Shown: positions 50,273 to 59,014, numbered from the stretch's first letter. The stretch: DNA of 64,000 nucleotides from Fluviicola sp. (GCF_029266855.1 NZ_JAQSWB010000001.1:248001-312000); one strand, 5' to 3'. The notes: generated by a model not told the origin, from the sequence alone. Translations and numbers: made by a program.

Positions 50273-53089
50273 ATGCCAAAAAACAATTCCATTAAGTCCG
50301 TACTAATCATCGGTTCAGGCCCCATCGTAATTGGTCAAGCATGTGAATTCGATTATGCAGGTTCTCAAGCCGCTCGTTCGCTTCGCGATGAAGGTATTGA
50401 GGTAACACTGATCAACTCGAATCCCGCTACGATTATGACTGATAAGGTCGTTGCAGATAATATTTACCTACAACCTCTTGAACCGGAAAGCATCATTGAA
50501 ATTTTGAAAAATCACAAAATCGATGCTGTTTTGCCGACAATGGGAGGACAAACTGCTTTAAACCTCGCAATCAAATGCGATGAAATGGGCATTTGGGAAG
50601 AATATGGTGTTGAAATCATCGGTGTGGACATCGCTGCAATTGAAATTACCGAAAACAGGGAAGCGTTCCGCGGATTGATGGAGAAAATTGGCGTTCCGAT
50701 GGCTCCGCAGGCAACAGCTAAATCTTTCCTTGAAGGAAAAGAAATTGCCCAGGACTTCGGTTTCCCTTTATGTATCCGCCCTTCTTATACCTTAGGAGGT
50801 TCCGGTGCATCGATCGTATACGACCCGAAGGAATTTGACGGATTACTCGAACGCGGACTTCAATTGTCCCCGATCCACGAAGTAATGATCGATAAGGCAC
50901 TTCTGGGTTGGAAAGAATACGAATTGGAGTTGCTGCGCGATTCCAATGACAATGTAGTGATCATTTGTTCGATTGAGAACTTTGACCCGATGGGTATTCA
51001 TACCGGAGATTCCATTACGGTTGCTCCTGCAATGACACTTTCGGATACAACTTTCCAGCGCATGCGTGATATGGCCATCTTGATGATGCGTTCGATCGGG
51101 AACTTTGCCGGAGGATGTAACGTACAGTTCGCTGTTTCACCGGATGAAAAGGAAGATATTATCGCAATCGAGATCAATCCGAGGGTATCCCGTTCATCAG
51201 CTTTGGCATCGAAAGCAACCGGTTATCCGATCGCTAAGATCGCTTCGAAACTGGCAATCGGTTACCACTTAAATGAATTGAGCAATCAGATCACTAAAAC
51301 AACTTCCGCTTTATTCGAGCCGACTTTGGATTATGTGATCGTGAAAATACCGCGATGGAATTTCAATAAATTCCCGGGAACTGACCGCCGGCTTGGACTG
51401 CAAATGAAATCAGTCGGGGAGGTAATGGGAATTGGGCGTTCGTTCCAGGAAGCATTACAAAAGGCATGTCAGTCATTGGAGATCAATCGAAATGGATTGG
51501 GGGCCGACGGAAAAGAACTGACAAGCCAGGATGATATCCTGCACTCGCTTGAAAATCCGAGCTGGAACCGTTTGTTCCATGTCTATGATGCCATCAAACT
51601 GGGAATTCCTTTCAAAACGATCTTTGAAAAAACAAAAATAGATACCTGGTTCCTGAAACAAATTGAGGACCTGATCAAATTAGAGCGCCGGATTGAGAAA
51701 TTCCATTTGGGAAATATCCCGAAAGAATTGATGTTCGAAGCGAAACAAAAAGGATATGCCGACCGTCAGGTTGCACATTTACTGCGCTGCCTGGAGTCTG
51801 AAGTGCACAACAAGCGTTCCGAAATGGGAATCAAACGTGTCTTCAAATTGGTTGATACCTGTGCTGCAGAATTTGATGCGAAAACACCTTATTACTATTC
51901 TACATTCGAATATGAGAATGAAAGCATAGTTAGCGATAAGAAAAAAGTGGTTGTCCTGGGTTCCGGACCGAATCGTATCGGTCAGGGAATTGAGTTCGAT
52001 TACTCGTGTGTGCACGGAGTTTTGGCTGCCAAAGAATGCGGTTATGAAACAATCATGATCAACTGTAACCCGGAAACGGTTTCTACGGATTTCGATACAG
52101 CTGATAAATTATACTTCGAACCTGTTTTCTGGGAACATATTTACGACATCATTCAGCACGAAAAGCCGGAAGGAGTTATTGTTCAGTTAGGAGGACAAAC
52201 GGCTCTGAAGCTGGCTGAAAAATTAGAGCGTTACGGGATTAAGATCCTCGGAACAAGCTTTGATGCTTTGGATTTGGCAGAAGACCGCGGACGATTCTCC
52301 AAGCTTTTGGAAAAGAACAACATTCCTTTCCCGAAATATGGAGTAGTGGAAAGTGCAGAACAGGCAATTGAACTGTCGAAAGACCTTGGCTTCCCTTTAT
52401 TGGTTCGTCCTTCGTATGTATTAGGCGGACAAAAAATGAAAATTGTCATCAACAAAGAAGAATTGGAACACCATGTAGTTGACATTATCAATGAAATGGG
52501 AAATAACCAAATCCTACTGGATCACTTCCTTGGTGGAGCAATTGAAGCGGAAGCAGATGCAATTTGTGACGGTGAAGATGTTTACATCATCGGTGTAATG
52601 CAGCACATTGAACCTGCAGGAATTCACTCCGGTGATTCTTACGCTGTTCTTCCTCCTTACAACCTGGGAGATTTTGTAATGCAGCAAATCGAGGATATTA
52701 CTCGGAAGATTGCAGTTGAATTGAGAACAGTCGGATTGATCAATATCCAGTTTGCGATCAAAGACGATAAAGTATATGTCATAGAAGCGAATCCACGTGC
52801 TTCCCGTACAGTTCCATTCATTGCGAAAGCCTACGACGAACCGTACGTGAACTATGCAACGAAGGTCATGCTGGGAGAAAAGAAAGTAAAGGATTTCAAG
52901 TTCAACCCGAAAAGAGAAGGATACGCGATTAAGATCCCGGTGTTCTCATACGAGAAATTCCCGGATGTAAAGAAAGAATTAGGTCCTGAAATGAAATCAA
53001 CGGGTGAAGCGATCCGTTTCATCAAGAATTTGAAAGATCCTTTCTTCACAAAGATCTATTCGGAAAGAAATATGCATTTATCTAAGTAA
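50273..53089 (+). CDS. carB: Carbamoyl-phosphate synthase large subunit, lacking the allosteric domain
   Basis: Makes carbamoyl phosphate from bicarbonate, ammonia (from CarA) and 2 ATP for pyrimidine and arginine synthesis. Two homologous halves are intact: the first starts with IIGSGPIVIGQACEFDYAGSQA (residues 12-33), the second near residue 560 with GSGPNRIGQGIEFDYSCVHG; both carry ATP-grasp domains (ENREAFRGLM... and EDRGRFSKLL...) with NPRVSRSSALASKATGYP and NPRASRTVPFIAKAYDEPY. The protein stops at 938 residues, just after MKSTGEAIRF, where the ~130-residue C-terminal MGS-like allosteric domain of the ~1070-residue enterobacterial enzyme would begin. This short form is usual in Flavobacteriia (from memory), so it is not treated as a broken gene. 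carA is not in the window. Confidence 0.96.
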   Translation: MPKNNSIKSVLIIGSGPIVIGQACEFDYAGSQAARSLRDEGIEVTLINSNPATIMTDKVVADNIYLQPLEPESIIEILKNHKIDAVLPTMGGQTALNLAIKCDEMGIWEEYGVEIIGVDIAAIEITENREAFRGLMEKIGVPMAPQATAKSFLEGKEIAQDFGFPLCIRPSYTLGGSGASIVYDPKEFDGLLERGLQLSPIHEVMIDKALLGWKEYELELLRDSNDNVVIICSIENFDPMGIHTGDSITVAPAMTLSDTTFQRMRDMAILMMRSIGNFAGGCNVQFAVSPDEKEDIIAIEINPRVSRSSALASKATGYPIAKIASKLAIGYHLNELSNQITKTTSALFEPTLDYVIVKIPRWNFNKFPGTDRRLGLQMKSVGEVMGIGRSFQEALQKACQSLEINRNGLGADGKELTSQDDILHSLENPSWNRLFHVYDAIKLGIPFKTIFEKTKIDTWFLKQIEDLIKLERRIEKFHLGNIPKELMFEAKQKGYADRQVAHLLRCLESEVHNKRSEMGIKRVFKLVDTCAAEFDAKTPYYYSTFEYENESIVSDKKKVVVLGSGPNRIGQGIEFDYSCVHGVLAAKECGYETIMINCNPETVSTDFDTADKLYFEPVFWEHIYDIIQHEKPEGVIVQLGGQTALKLAEKLERYGIKILGTSFDALDLAEDRGRFSKLLEKNNIPFPKYGVVESAEQAIELSKDLGFPLLVRPSYVLGGQKMKIVINKEELEHHVVDIINEMGNNQILLDHFLGGAIEAEADAICDGEDVYIIGVMQHIEPAGIHSGDSYAVLPPYNLGDFVMQQIEDITRKIAVELRTVGLINIQFAIKDDKVYVIEANPRASRTVPFIAKAYDEPYVNYATKVMLGEKKVKDFKFNPKREGYAIKIPVFSYEKFPDVKKELGPEMKSTGEAIRFIKNLKDPFFTKIYSERNMHLSK

Positions 53090-53183
53090 GAGTCAGTCGC
53101 GGCTGACGATTCGATACAGACAAGCGTTAGTGCAGTCGTAAAGCATGAATAGCAGTCGTAAAGTAAGATAGTAATAGATTTGA

Positions 53184-53459
53184 ATGAGCAGATTATTAAA
53201 TCCTGAAATAGTTGAAGCAAGCATTTCCGGTTTGTTTAAAACAATATTGATGATCCTCGGAGCATTGATCCTGCTTCGGTTTCTAGGACGTGTGATGATT
53301 GCCAAACGCAACCTGGACCAGGAACGTGTTGATCTTGCCCGTGAAAAGGAATTTGTAAAGGAACGAAACGAAAAACTGAAGAATTTCGGAAAGGTTTCCG
53401 TCTCTAAATCAAGTCCTAAAGGTGATGTCCAGGATGTTGATTACGAAGAAATAAAGTAA
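53184..53459 (+). CDS. DUF4834-like small membrane protein
   Basis: 91 residues: one N-terminal membrane helix (~16-38, GLFKTILMILGALILLRFLGRVMI), a charged helical segment likely to form a coiled coil (RNLDQERVDLAREKEFVKERNEKLKNFGKV) and an acidic tail (GDVQDVDYEEIK). This plan matches the DUF4834 family of Bacteroidota (from memory of its short conserved tail). It follows carB by 94 bases and ends at a strong terminator. A TAGATTTG sequence ends one base before the ATG, probably by chance. Confidence 0.8.
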   Translation: MSRLLNPEIVEASISGLFKTILMILGALILLRFLGRVMIAKRNLDQERVDLAREKEFVKERNEKLKNFGKVSVSKSSPKGDVQDVDYEEIK

Positions 53460-53483
53460 AAGAAAGTATTGCTTTCGATAGAA

Positions 53484-53512
53484 AAAAGGGGCGGATTCGC
53501 CCCTTTTCTTTT
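53484..53512 (+). terminator. Terminator after the DUF4834-like gene
   Basis: A 10-bp perfect stem AAAAGGGGCG / CGCCCCTTTT with the four-base loop GATT is followed by CTTTT. It lies 24 bases after the stop codon and may end the carB transcript as well. Confidence 0.9.
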
Positions 53513-53558
53513 ACTACAGCTGTATTCCATTGTTAATCGATTATGTGTGATCGTAAAC

Positions 53559-53619
53559 ATGTTAACTAATATGCTAACTGATTAAGTATTCTTGTAAGTA
53601 TGTTAACTAACATGCTAAC
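53559..53619. repeat. Two 20-bp direct repeats ATGTTAACTAAYATGCTAAC
   Basis: Copies at 53559-53578 and 53600-53619 differ at one base and are spaced 41 bases, close to four helical turns. They lie between the terminators of two convergent genes, not in a promoter. Confidence 0.7.
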
Positions 53620-53683
53620 AATACAAAATCAAGTGATTAATGCAATGAAAAAAGTACCTGTTCATTTAGTATAAATAGAAAAA

Positions 53684-53722
53684 ACTACAAGTCGAACCAG
53701 TAATATGAATCCGACTTGTAGT
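53684..53722 (-). terminator. Terminator of the alpha/beta hydrolase gene
   Basis: An 11-bp perfect stem ACTACAAGTCG / CGACTTGTAGT with a 17-base loop; on the minus strand it is followed by TTTTTT. It lies 9 bases after the hydrolase stop codon. Confidence 0.85.
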
Positions 53723-53731
53723 GTGTCTTTT

Positions 53732-54502
53732 TTATAGGTTTTGAATCCAGTTCAGCGTATAGTCTGCCACTTCTTCCCAACCTTTTTCTCCGGCAATGTA
53801 GTGGCTTCTGCCTGCGAAAGATTTGAAATCTGTCACACTGTTTTTGTCTTTATAAGATCCTGCAATCTTTTTAGTGAAAGCTGCCGGGAAGATGGTGTCG
53901 TTTTCCCCGCCAATGAATAAAAGAGGTGCGTGTTGTTTGTTGAAATCTATTTTAGCAAAGCTTTTCAGTAAAGTATCCCGTGCAATTTTTCTGCTTTCGG
54001 GAACAGCAATCTCATCATAAAATGTATCACTTTCGCTGCGGGTGTAGTTATTGAAGAATGCTTTGTGGTACCATTCTCTGGTGCCCAAATAAGCTGATCC
54101 GCCTTTGAATGGATTTACAACCGGCAGAACAGTTTTGATCGTTTGCCAGGGGGCGAATACATTTTTGGGAGGAGCCCCATCGATGCTTACTCCGGCAACC
54201 GCTTTATTCAGTTCAATCAATTTTTGAACAACTAACCCTGCTAATGAATGTCCGATTACGATCGGTTTTTCAGGAAGTGTATCTATTAATTTTACAATAT
54301 TCATCACCACATCTTCAAATCCCACTTTCGTTAGATCCGGATGGATGTTTTGTCTTAAATCGGATGGCTTTCCTTCATGACCTGGATTTGCGGGAGTATG
54401 AACCGTGTACCCTTGGTTTTCAAAATAAGTTTTCCAGTTTGTCCAGCTAGTGTTGTTTACGAATAATCCGTGGATTAATACAATTGTTTTTGACGTTTTC
54501 AT
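53732..54502 (-). CDS. Alpha/beta-fold hydrolase
   Basis: 256 residues from the start MKTSKTIVLIHGL, which places the HG oxyanion motif at the usual distance; 16 further upstream codons are open but unsupported. Nucleophile elbow GHSLAG in KPIVIGHSLAGLVVQKL, acid probably in FIGGENDTIFP, histidine in FAGRSHYIAGEKGWEE. No signal peptide, so cytoplasmic. A Crp-type regulator lies 107 bases upstream on the same strand, which may control it. Substrate unknown. Confidence 0.88.
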   Translation of the reverse strand: MKTSKTIVLIHGLFVNNTSWTNWKTYFENQGYTVHTPANPGHEGKPSDLRQNIHPDLTKVGFEDVVMNIVKLIDTLPEKPIVIGHSLAGLVVQKLIELNKAVAGVSIDGAPPKNVFAPWQTIKTVLPVVNPFKGGSAYLGTREWYHKAFFNNYTRSESDTFYDEIAVPESRKIARDTLLKSFAKIDFNKQHAPLLFIGGENDTIFPAAFTKKIAGSYKDKNSVTDFKSFAGRSHYIAGEKGWEEVADYTLNWIQNL

Positions 54503-54609
54503 GATGCTTTCATTTTGTTTGTTAAGACAAAGTTGCAGCGTTTGCATCACATTAATTTTAACCTGGGTTAAAATCGTCTGTTGACCAGATATTATTCGTA
54601 ATGCCCGGA

Positions 54610-55197
54610 TTACTTGCCTGAAAGTCTTTTGCGAATGCGGCTTAAAGATGGACCTTGAATTCCCAGATAAGAGGAAATATGATACAAAGGAACAGTATTG
54701 AAAATGTTGGGATGGTGTTTTATCAGATCCAAATAACGTTCTTCCGGAGTTTTGAATAAAAAACTTTCACTGCGCTCCATCGCCACATTAAAAGCTTCCT
54801 GAGCCAATAATCGTCCAAAACGTTCCCATTGATGCGATTGTTTGTACAGCGACAGTAAATCAACGATATTGATATAGAGAATTGTTGAATCAGTCATGGA
54901 TTGTGTATGGTAATCACAAGGCGCTTGGTTGATGAAACTTTTAAAGGAAACCACAAACTGATCAGATGAATAAAGAAATACGTTTTTCTCTTCTCCGCTT
55001 TTTTCTTCTACAATATAAGAGCGAAATGTTCCATCGATAATGAATCCCAGGTTTTTACAGATATGACTTCGTTCGTTGTAAAATTCCCCCTTTTTAAACA
55101 TTCGTTCTTTCCAAAAAGGAAGTGAAAGTTCAAATTCTTCCGGGCTCATTTTTGCAAATGTGGTGATAACAAATGTTAGTTTTTCGATAGCTGTCAT
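54610..55197 (-). CDS. Crp/Fnr-family transcriptional regulator
   Basis: 195 residues. An N-terminal cyclic-nucleotide-binding-like beta-roll (~20-125, FKKGEFYNERSHICKNLGFIIDGTFRSYIVEEKSGEEKNVFLYSSDQFVVSFKSFINQ), a long dimer helix (~130-150) and a short C-terminal HTH (TVPLYHISSYLGIQGPSLSRIRKRLSGK, recognition helix PSLSRIRKRL). The phosphate-binding RxSA motif of true cAMP receptors is absent, as in most Bacteroidota paralogues, so the ligand is unknown. It sits upstream of an alpha/beta hydrolase gene on the same strand. Confidence 0.9.
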   Translation of the reverse strand: MTAIEKLTFVITTFAKMSPEEFELSLPFWKERMFKKGEFYNERSHICKNLGFIIDGTFRSYIVEEKSGEEKNVFLYSSDQFVVSFKSFINQAPCDYHTQSMTDSTILYINIVDLLSLYKQSHQWERFGRLLAQEAFNVAMERSESFLFKTPEERYLDLIKHHPNIFNTVPLYHISSYLGIQGPSLSRIRKRLSGK

Positions 55198-55218
55198 TCA
55201 AAATAAAGATAGGGAGAA

Positions 55219-56022
55219 TCAATTTTCAAGGGCAAAAAGTTCTTTGGTTTCGTCTACGATCCGTTTTTTTATTTCTTTGCCGGTTTCTGCCGGAGGATCA
55301 ATGATACTGACTTCATGAATTGAAAGTTTAATTCGTTTATTCCGTTCGCTCACACTGATCAGCATGGATTCAACTGTCAGGCCTTCCCGTATAGTGAAGT
55401 TTTTCAAGATATACCCATGCGGATCACTTGACTTTTTGGGAGGAATAGTGTTGGGGTTTTTCTCAAAAGCAATATTACTGAACGAAAGGTTTTTCAAAAA
55501 TTCTGAGTGTGTCATTTTCAGTTTGAATGATTTTTGAATGCTGTATTTCACTGAGGTATCGTATGCGTTTATGTGTTTTGCCTTAGAAGTTGCAGTGATG
55601 GCGAAAACACTCAGGAACAGTACCGGAATAAGAATCCCTTGATTACTGAATGGCAAAAGGGTTTTGTTTGGCCGATAAAAATATATCGGGATTAAAACCA
55701 ATAAGCAAATCAGATCGGTATAATCCACAACTCGATCAATGGAATAGAATGGGAAAAAGTCGTTCCACTTGTCAATAAATCCGTGGCTGAAAGAAGATTT
55801 CCACCAGCAGAAGAGAATTGCCGTACTGATAAAAACGAGTGTTTTAAAACGATTTCCCAGGAGGAAGCTGAAAAAGAAAACAAAAACAATTAATCCGCTT
55901 ATATCCGAGAGTTTACCACTTAGAAAAGACGGGTATGCTGCTTTCAAATACCAATCGTTGAAAAGCAATGTGAGCAGCGAAAGTAGAAACACCCGATTCA
56001 ATAAGTAGTGCCTGTTTTTCAT
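55219..56022 (-). CDS. Multi-pass membrane protein of unknown function
   Basis: 267 residues with about five membrane helices in the first ~150 (MKNRHYLLNRVFLLSLLTLLFNDW, SGLIVFVFFFSFLLGN, LVFISTAILFCWWKS, LICLLVLIPIYFY, GILIPVLFLSVFAITATSKA). SGKLSDISGLIVFVFF and a tryptophan-rich loop are notable. A soluble C-terminal ~110 residues follows (KSFKLKMTHSEFLKNLSFSN, GLTVESMLISVSERNKRIKLSIHEVSI). No family recognised. It is 22 bases upstream of the Crp-type regulator on the same strand. Confidence 0.75.
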   Translation of the reverse strand: MKNRHYLLNRVFLLSLLTLLFNDWYLKAAYPSFLSGKLSDISGLIVFVFFFSFLLGNRFKTLVFISTAILFCWWKSSFSHGFIDKWNDFFPFYSIDRVVDYTDLICLLVLIPIYFYRPNKTLLPFSNQGILIPVLFLSVFAITATSKAKHINAYDTSVKYSIQKSFKLKMTHSEFLKNLSFSNIAFEKNPNTIPPKKSSDPHGYILKNFTIREGLTVESMLISVSERNKRIKLSIHEVSIIDPPAETGKEIKKRIVDETKELFALEN

Positions 56023-56071
56023 GGAGTTAATTTAAAAAATAATTACGAATTCCAAATTACGAATTTATGTG

Positions 56072-56132
56072 CTCTCATGTCAGTTTGAGTTTCCTGACTA
56101 TAAAGTCGGGAAGTATCAAGAACACATGAGAG
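56072..56132. repeat. Nested hairpin with TTCCTGACT arm (copy 1)
   Basis: Outer arms CTCTCATGT (56072-56080) and ACATGAGAG (56124-56132) are perfect. The inner arms TTCCTGACT (56091-56099) and AGTCGGGAA (56104-56112) pair with one G-T. A similar inner hairpin occurs at 59029-59050. It lies between divergent genes, next to AATTACGAATT repeats. Confidence 0.65.
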
Positions 56133-56208
56133 TAGACTTACTCCGTATGAGTATGATAATATTTGTTTCCTTATTGCGTTAAAGGATCAACCCTAAATTA
56201 AAATCAAA

Positions 56209-56619
56209 ATGAAATCCCACCTGTTGAAATCCTTACTGCTGATTTTTGCCTTAAGCCAGAATCCGCTCTCTTTTTCCCAAAACAATGTCAAGGGAACTTA
56301 TCATTTAGTATATAATCCAAAAGATGCTTTACGAATCCCTAAAGATTCTTCAGATGGGGCATTGAAATTCCCTGTTTATGGAAATAAAATGGTGTTAAAA
56401 CTTAAAGGGAGAAATAAATTAGAATGTATAGTCACAGATTTGGACGGAGCTAATAAGTGGGTTACTTATGGGGAATGGTCAATAGTTGGAAAAACACTTA
56501 AACTTGAGCACACAACTTTAGTTCCTCCTGTGACCCAAACTTTTGAATTCATCAAACTAAAAAGTGGAGACTACATCAAACCTGTAAATCAGAACTTTCA
56601 CTATTACAAGAAGGAATAG
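56209..56619 (+). CDS. Small secreted lipocalin-like protein, unknown function
   Basis: 136 residues with a signal peptide (HLLKSLLLIFALSQNPLSFSQ). The mature ~110 residues are beta-rich with a G-T-Y start (VKGTYHLVYNP), KMVLKLKGRNKLECIVTDLDG, WVTYGEWSIVGKTLKLEHTTL and TFEFIKLKSGDYIKP, consistent with a lipocalin/META-type barrel. One cysteine. No family recognised. Monocistronic and codon use resembles its neighbours. Confidence 0.72.
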   Translation: MKSHLLKSLLLIFALSQNPLSFSQNNVKGTYHLVYNPKDALRIPKDSSDGALKFPVYGNKMVLKLKGRNKLECIVTDLDGANKWVTYGEWSIVGKTLKLEHTTLVPPVTQTFEFIKLKSGDYIKPVNQNFHYYKKE

Positions 56620-56745
56620 GAGTGATGAAAATTCTGCGTTCTTCTGTGTAATGCGCCAACGCTGAAGCTAAGGCGTAAGCGTTCTGCGGGAGACATTGAT
56701 ACCCTGAACAAGTAATAAGTCGACATCTATACCTCAATTCAGGTA

Positions 56746-56776
56746 TTGAACGTTGCGTGCCAAAAAACTAATTTTG
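56746..56776 (+). promoter_or_regulatory. Promoter of the DUF3325/DUF3649/PepSY operon (TTG-N20-TAATTTTG)
   Basis: TTG (56746-56748), 20 bases, TAATTTTG (56769-56776): both elements and spacing fit the Bacteroidota consensus. Expected leader is about 28 bases to the ATG at 56811. No Fur-box-like palindrome was seen, but I could not search by matrix. Confidence 0.75.
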
Positions 56777-56810
56777 CCGGAAAATTGGGAAGTCCCGCAA
56801 AGCAGAAAGA

Positions 56811-57113
56811 ATGGTTTTTGGTTTATTCTTATTGAAATTACTCGGGTTTTATTTAATCTACACCAATTCGGCTAAAACAACCTATGTCTTGTCGGGTTGG
56901 GAACAATTGATCCGCAAACAAAAAATCGTTTCTTTGAGTTTGGGAGGGTTTCTGATCGGGATTACCCTGGCCGGTTTCATGTTGCTCTTCGGCTTTGCCG
57001 GTGGTTTATTCTACGATCTGACTTGCCTCATGCTGCTGGCGAGCTTAACCGTTCTGCTAAGACCACTGATAACTAAAGAACAAGCAAAAACTCATTCGCA
57101 TGCCGGCAAATAA
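56811..57113 (+). CDS. DUF3325-like small membrane protein
   Basis: 100 residues with three membrane helices (~3-18, 42-68, 70-88) and a conserved-looking YVLSGWEQLIRKQKIVSLSLGGFLIG linker. The sequence pattern and its place before DUF3649 and PepSY-TM genes match the DUF3325 protein found in proteobacterial iron/siderophore-utilisation operons. First gene of a three-gene unit; its end overlaps the next gene by 14 bases. Assignment by pattern and context, not by alignment. Confidence 0.7.
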   Translation: MVFGLFLLKLLGFYLIYTNSAKTTYVLSGWEQLIRKQKIVSLSLGGFLIGITLAGFMLLFGFAGGLFYDLTCLMLLASLTVLLRPLITKEQAKTHSHAGK

Positions 57114-57384
57114 AAAATACCTTTCATCAGGCTGGCAGCGCTTTGCTAAAGTGACAGCAGCAATCCTGGGAAGTTTATTGATCTCCTCGTTTTTATTCGC
57201 CGCATTGGCTTTCTGGCTTCCGGATTACAAAACAGCGGTCATAACTTCTGTTTATGCACTTTTCCCGGTTTGGATCACCCTGATGATCGTACCTTTTTTA
57301 TTTAAAAGCGGCTGGAAGTGCTGGCTTTATTACCTGCTTATTTTGGCTGCTCTTTACATACTTATTCATTTCGGACGAAATTAA
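57100..57384 (+). CDS. DUF3649-like small membrane protein
   Basis: 94 residues with three membrane helices (~15-37, 45-66, 73-90). SSGWQRFAKVTAAILGSLLISSFLFAALAFWLP resembles the W-x-x-x-x-R-x-x-A-A-x-x-G-x-Y pattern of DUF3649. Starts inside the preceding gene (14-base overlap) and ends 16 bases before the PepSY-TM gene. It is likely a membrane partner of the PepSY protein. Assignment by pattern and context. Confidence 0.7.
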   Translation: MPANKKYLSSGWQRFAKVTAAILGSLLISSFLFAALAFWLPDYKTAVITSVYALFPVWITLMIVPFLFKSGWKCWLYYLLILAALYILIHFGRN

Positions 57385-57400
57385 TAGCTCACCTGGCTTC

Positions 57401-59014
57401 ATGAACAACAGAAATTACAACGTATTCTTTCATCTGCATACCGTTAGCGGAATTACAATCACCGTCGGACTTTTCATTATCTTTTTCGGTGGAGCATTTG
57501 CCTTGTTTCGCCAGGAGATAGGTGAGTGGGAGACAGGAAAATTCCAACAGTCTGAGACAGGGCTTGCTAAATCCGGGAAGATAGATTATACCCGGATCAT
57601 GGATTCCGTCGAACGGCGCGTTCCCTCTCTTTACGGGAGAAATATTTACCTGTATTCCGAAGGAACTTCTGTCAAACAATCGCTTTACATTTCCGCTTCA
57701 GATGACCCCAAAACGGATTCTTTAGGGAAGATTGCTTATGAGTTCGAAGTAAATCCGAAAGATTATGTCCTCAAAAGCCATGAAAGTTCATTCAGCCTTG
57801 GTGAACTGCTTTATTTACTGCATTTCTATTACCAGCTGGACCGGATCGGATATTATATTTCGGGCTTTGTAGCTCTGTTTTTCTTCCTGGCAATTGTTAC
57901 CGGGATTCTCGTTCATTGGAATAAGATCAAATCAAACTTTTTTGTGTTCCGGCCGAAGCAGAAGTTAAAAACGGTTTGGACGGATGCACACACGGCTCTT
58001 GGGGTAATCGGACTTCCTTTCCAGTTTATTTATGCCTTAACCGGGTCTATGTTCGGACTGGGGATAATCGTGGCAAGTTCTAACGCATTGTGGATTTACA
58101 ATGGGGATGCAGAGAAAATGTACGACGATGTAATCCGTGAGTCAAAAACAGATACACTGGGGACCAAACAAACTTATATCGTTGATTACAATAGAATGGT
58201 TTCGGAAACAAGCAAAAAATGGCCCGACTTTAAGGTCGACCGGCTTCATTTGCAATTTTATGGCAGTAAAACCATGAAGGTTGAAGTCAGCGGTTCTGAA
58301 CACATTAAGGAACGTTTCTTGGGGCAGGGCTCTGTTGTTTTCAATGCAGAAACTGGTAAAGTGAAACAGGTTCATGCACCTGGAGAAATGGGATATTACT
58401 ATGATATTTGGTCTTCCGTAAGGCGCTTGCACTATGCACAATTCGGGGAAATCGGAACCTTCAATACTTATTTGCTGAAAGTTATTTATTTCCTGATGGC
58501 TTTTCTGACTTGCTTTGTGATTATTTCGGGTGTGTTGATTTGGCTGGAGGCACGCAACAAGAAAAATATTACAGAGAAAAAAAGAAGATACAATGAACGG
58601 GTGGGATCGATCTATTTAGCTCTTTGTTTATCTATGCTGCCAATTACTGCTGCAAGTTTCATCGTCTCCAAACTGCTTCCCGAATCACTTTCCGGGTCGC
58701 GGGAATCCATTCTGAATTACAGTTTCTTCCTGGGCTGGCTGACCTTGAGCATCCTGTTTGTATTGAAAAAGGATAAAGAGTTTACCAATAAATACTGTTT
58801 GCTTGCCGGGGGAGTTCTGGGTTTACTCATCCCGGTGATAAACGGGTTCAGTTCGGGAAATTGGTTCTGGAGAACCTGGAACAATGGAGAATACGGCATT
58901 TTTTCAATAGATATTCTATGGATTTGTGTAGGGATTATTTGTATCCTGGTCGTTAAGCGATTAAAGACAAAAAAGACAGCAGTAAATACTGTCGTTGGGA
59001 AGCCGGTTCGTTAA
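57401..59014 (+). CDS. PepSY-associated TM-helix protein (siderophore/iron-reductase type)
   Basis: 537 residues with an N-terminal helix (~10-33, TVSGITITVGLFIIFFGGAFALFRQEIGEWE), a periplasmic PepSY-like region (~35-140), a helix pair (~148-172, GYYISGFVALFFFLAIVTGILVHWNKI, HTALGVIGLPFQFIYALTGSMFGL), a second PepSY region (~215-330, GEMGYYYDIWSSVRRLHYAQFGEIGTF) and further helices (~345-370, and four in 400-530). Histidines HLHTVSG, VHWNK, DAHTALG and RRLHYAQFG are spaced as in PepSY-TM proteins (FoxB/PiuB/FegB-like) proposed to reduce iron-siderophore complexes, possibly with haem. Substrate not determined; no receptor lies beside it. Confidence 0.88.
   Translation: MNNRNYNVFFHLHTVSGITITVGLFIIFFGGAFALFRQEIGEWETGKFQQSETGLAKSGKIDYTRIMDSVERRVPSLYGRNIYLYSEGTSVKQSLYISASDDPKTDSLGKIAYEFEVNPKDYVLKSHESSFSLGELLYLLHFYYQLDRIGYYISGFVALFFFLAIVTGILVHWNKIKSNFFVFRPKQKLKTVWTDAHTALGVIGLPFQFIYALTGSMFGLGIIVASSNALWIYNGDAEKMYDDVIRESKTDTLGTKQTYIVDYNRMVSETSKKWPDFKVDRLHLQFYGSKTMKVEVSGSEHIKERFLGQGSVVFNAETGKVKQVHAPGEMGYYYDIWSSVRRLHYAQFGEIGTFNTYLLKVIYFLMAFLTCFVIISGVLIWLEARNKKNITEKKRRYNERVGSIYLALCLSMLPITAASFIVSKLLPESLSGSRESILNYSFFLGWLTLSILFVLKKDKEFTNKYCLLAGGVLGLLIPVINGFSSGNWFWRTWNNGEYGIFSIDILWICVGIICILVVKRLKTKKTAVNTVVGKPVR

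Noticed and set aside
50273-53089. carB considered as a truncated pseudogene because it is ~130 residues shorter than the E. coli enzyme.
   Set aside because: All catalytic motifs are intact, the end coincides with a domain border, and short CarB proteins are usual in Flavobacteriia.
53175-53182. TAGATTTG one base before the DUF4834-like start as another leaderless promoter.
   Set aside because: The one-base gap would put the transcript start inside the coding sequence, and no -33 element is present; the gene is more likely read through from carB.
53559-53619. The paired 20-bp repeats considered as a minimal CRISPR array.
   Set aside because: Only two copies, a 21-base gap, no leader and no cas genes anywhere in the window.
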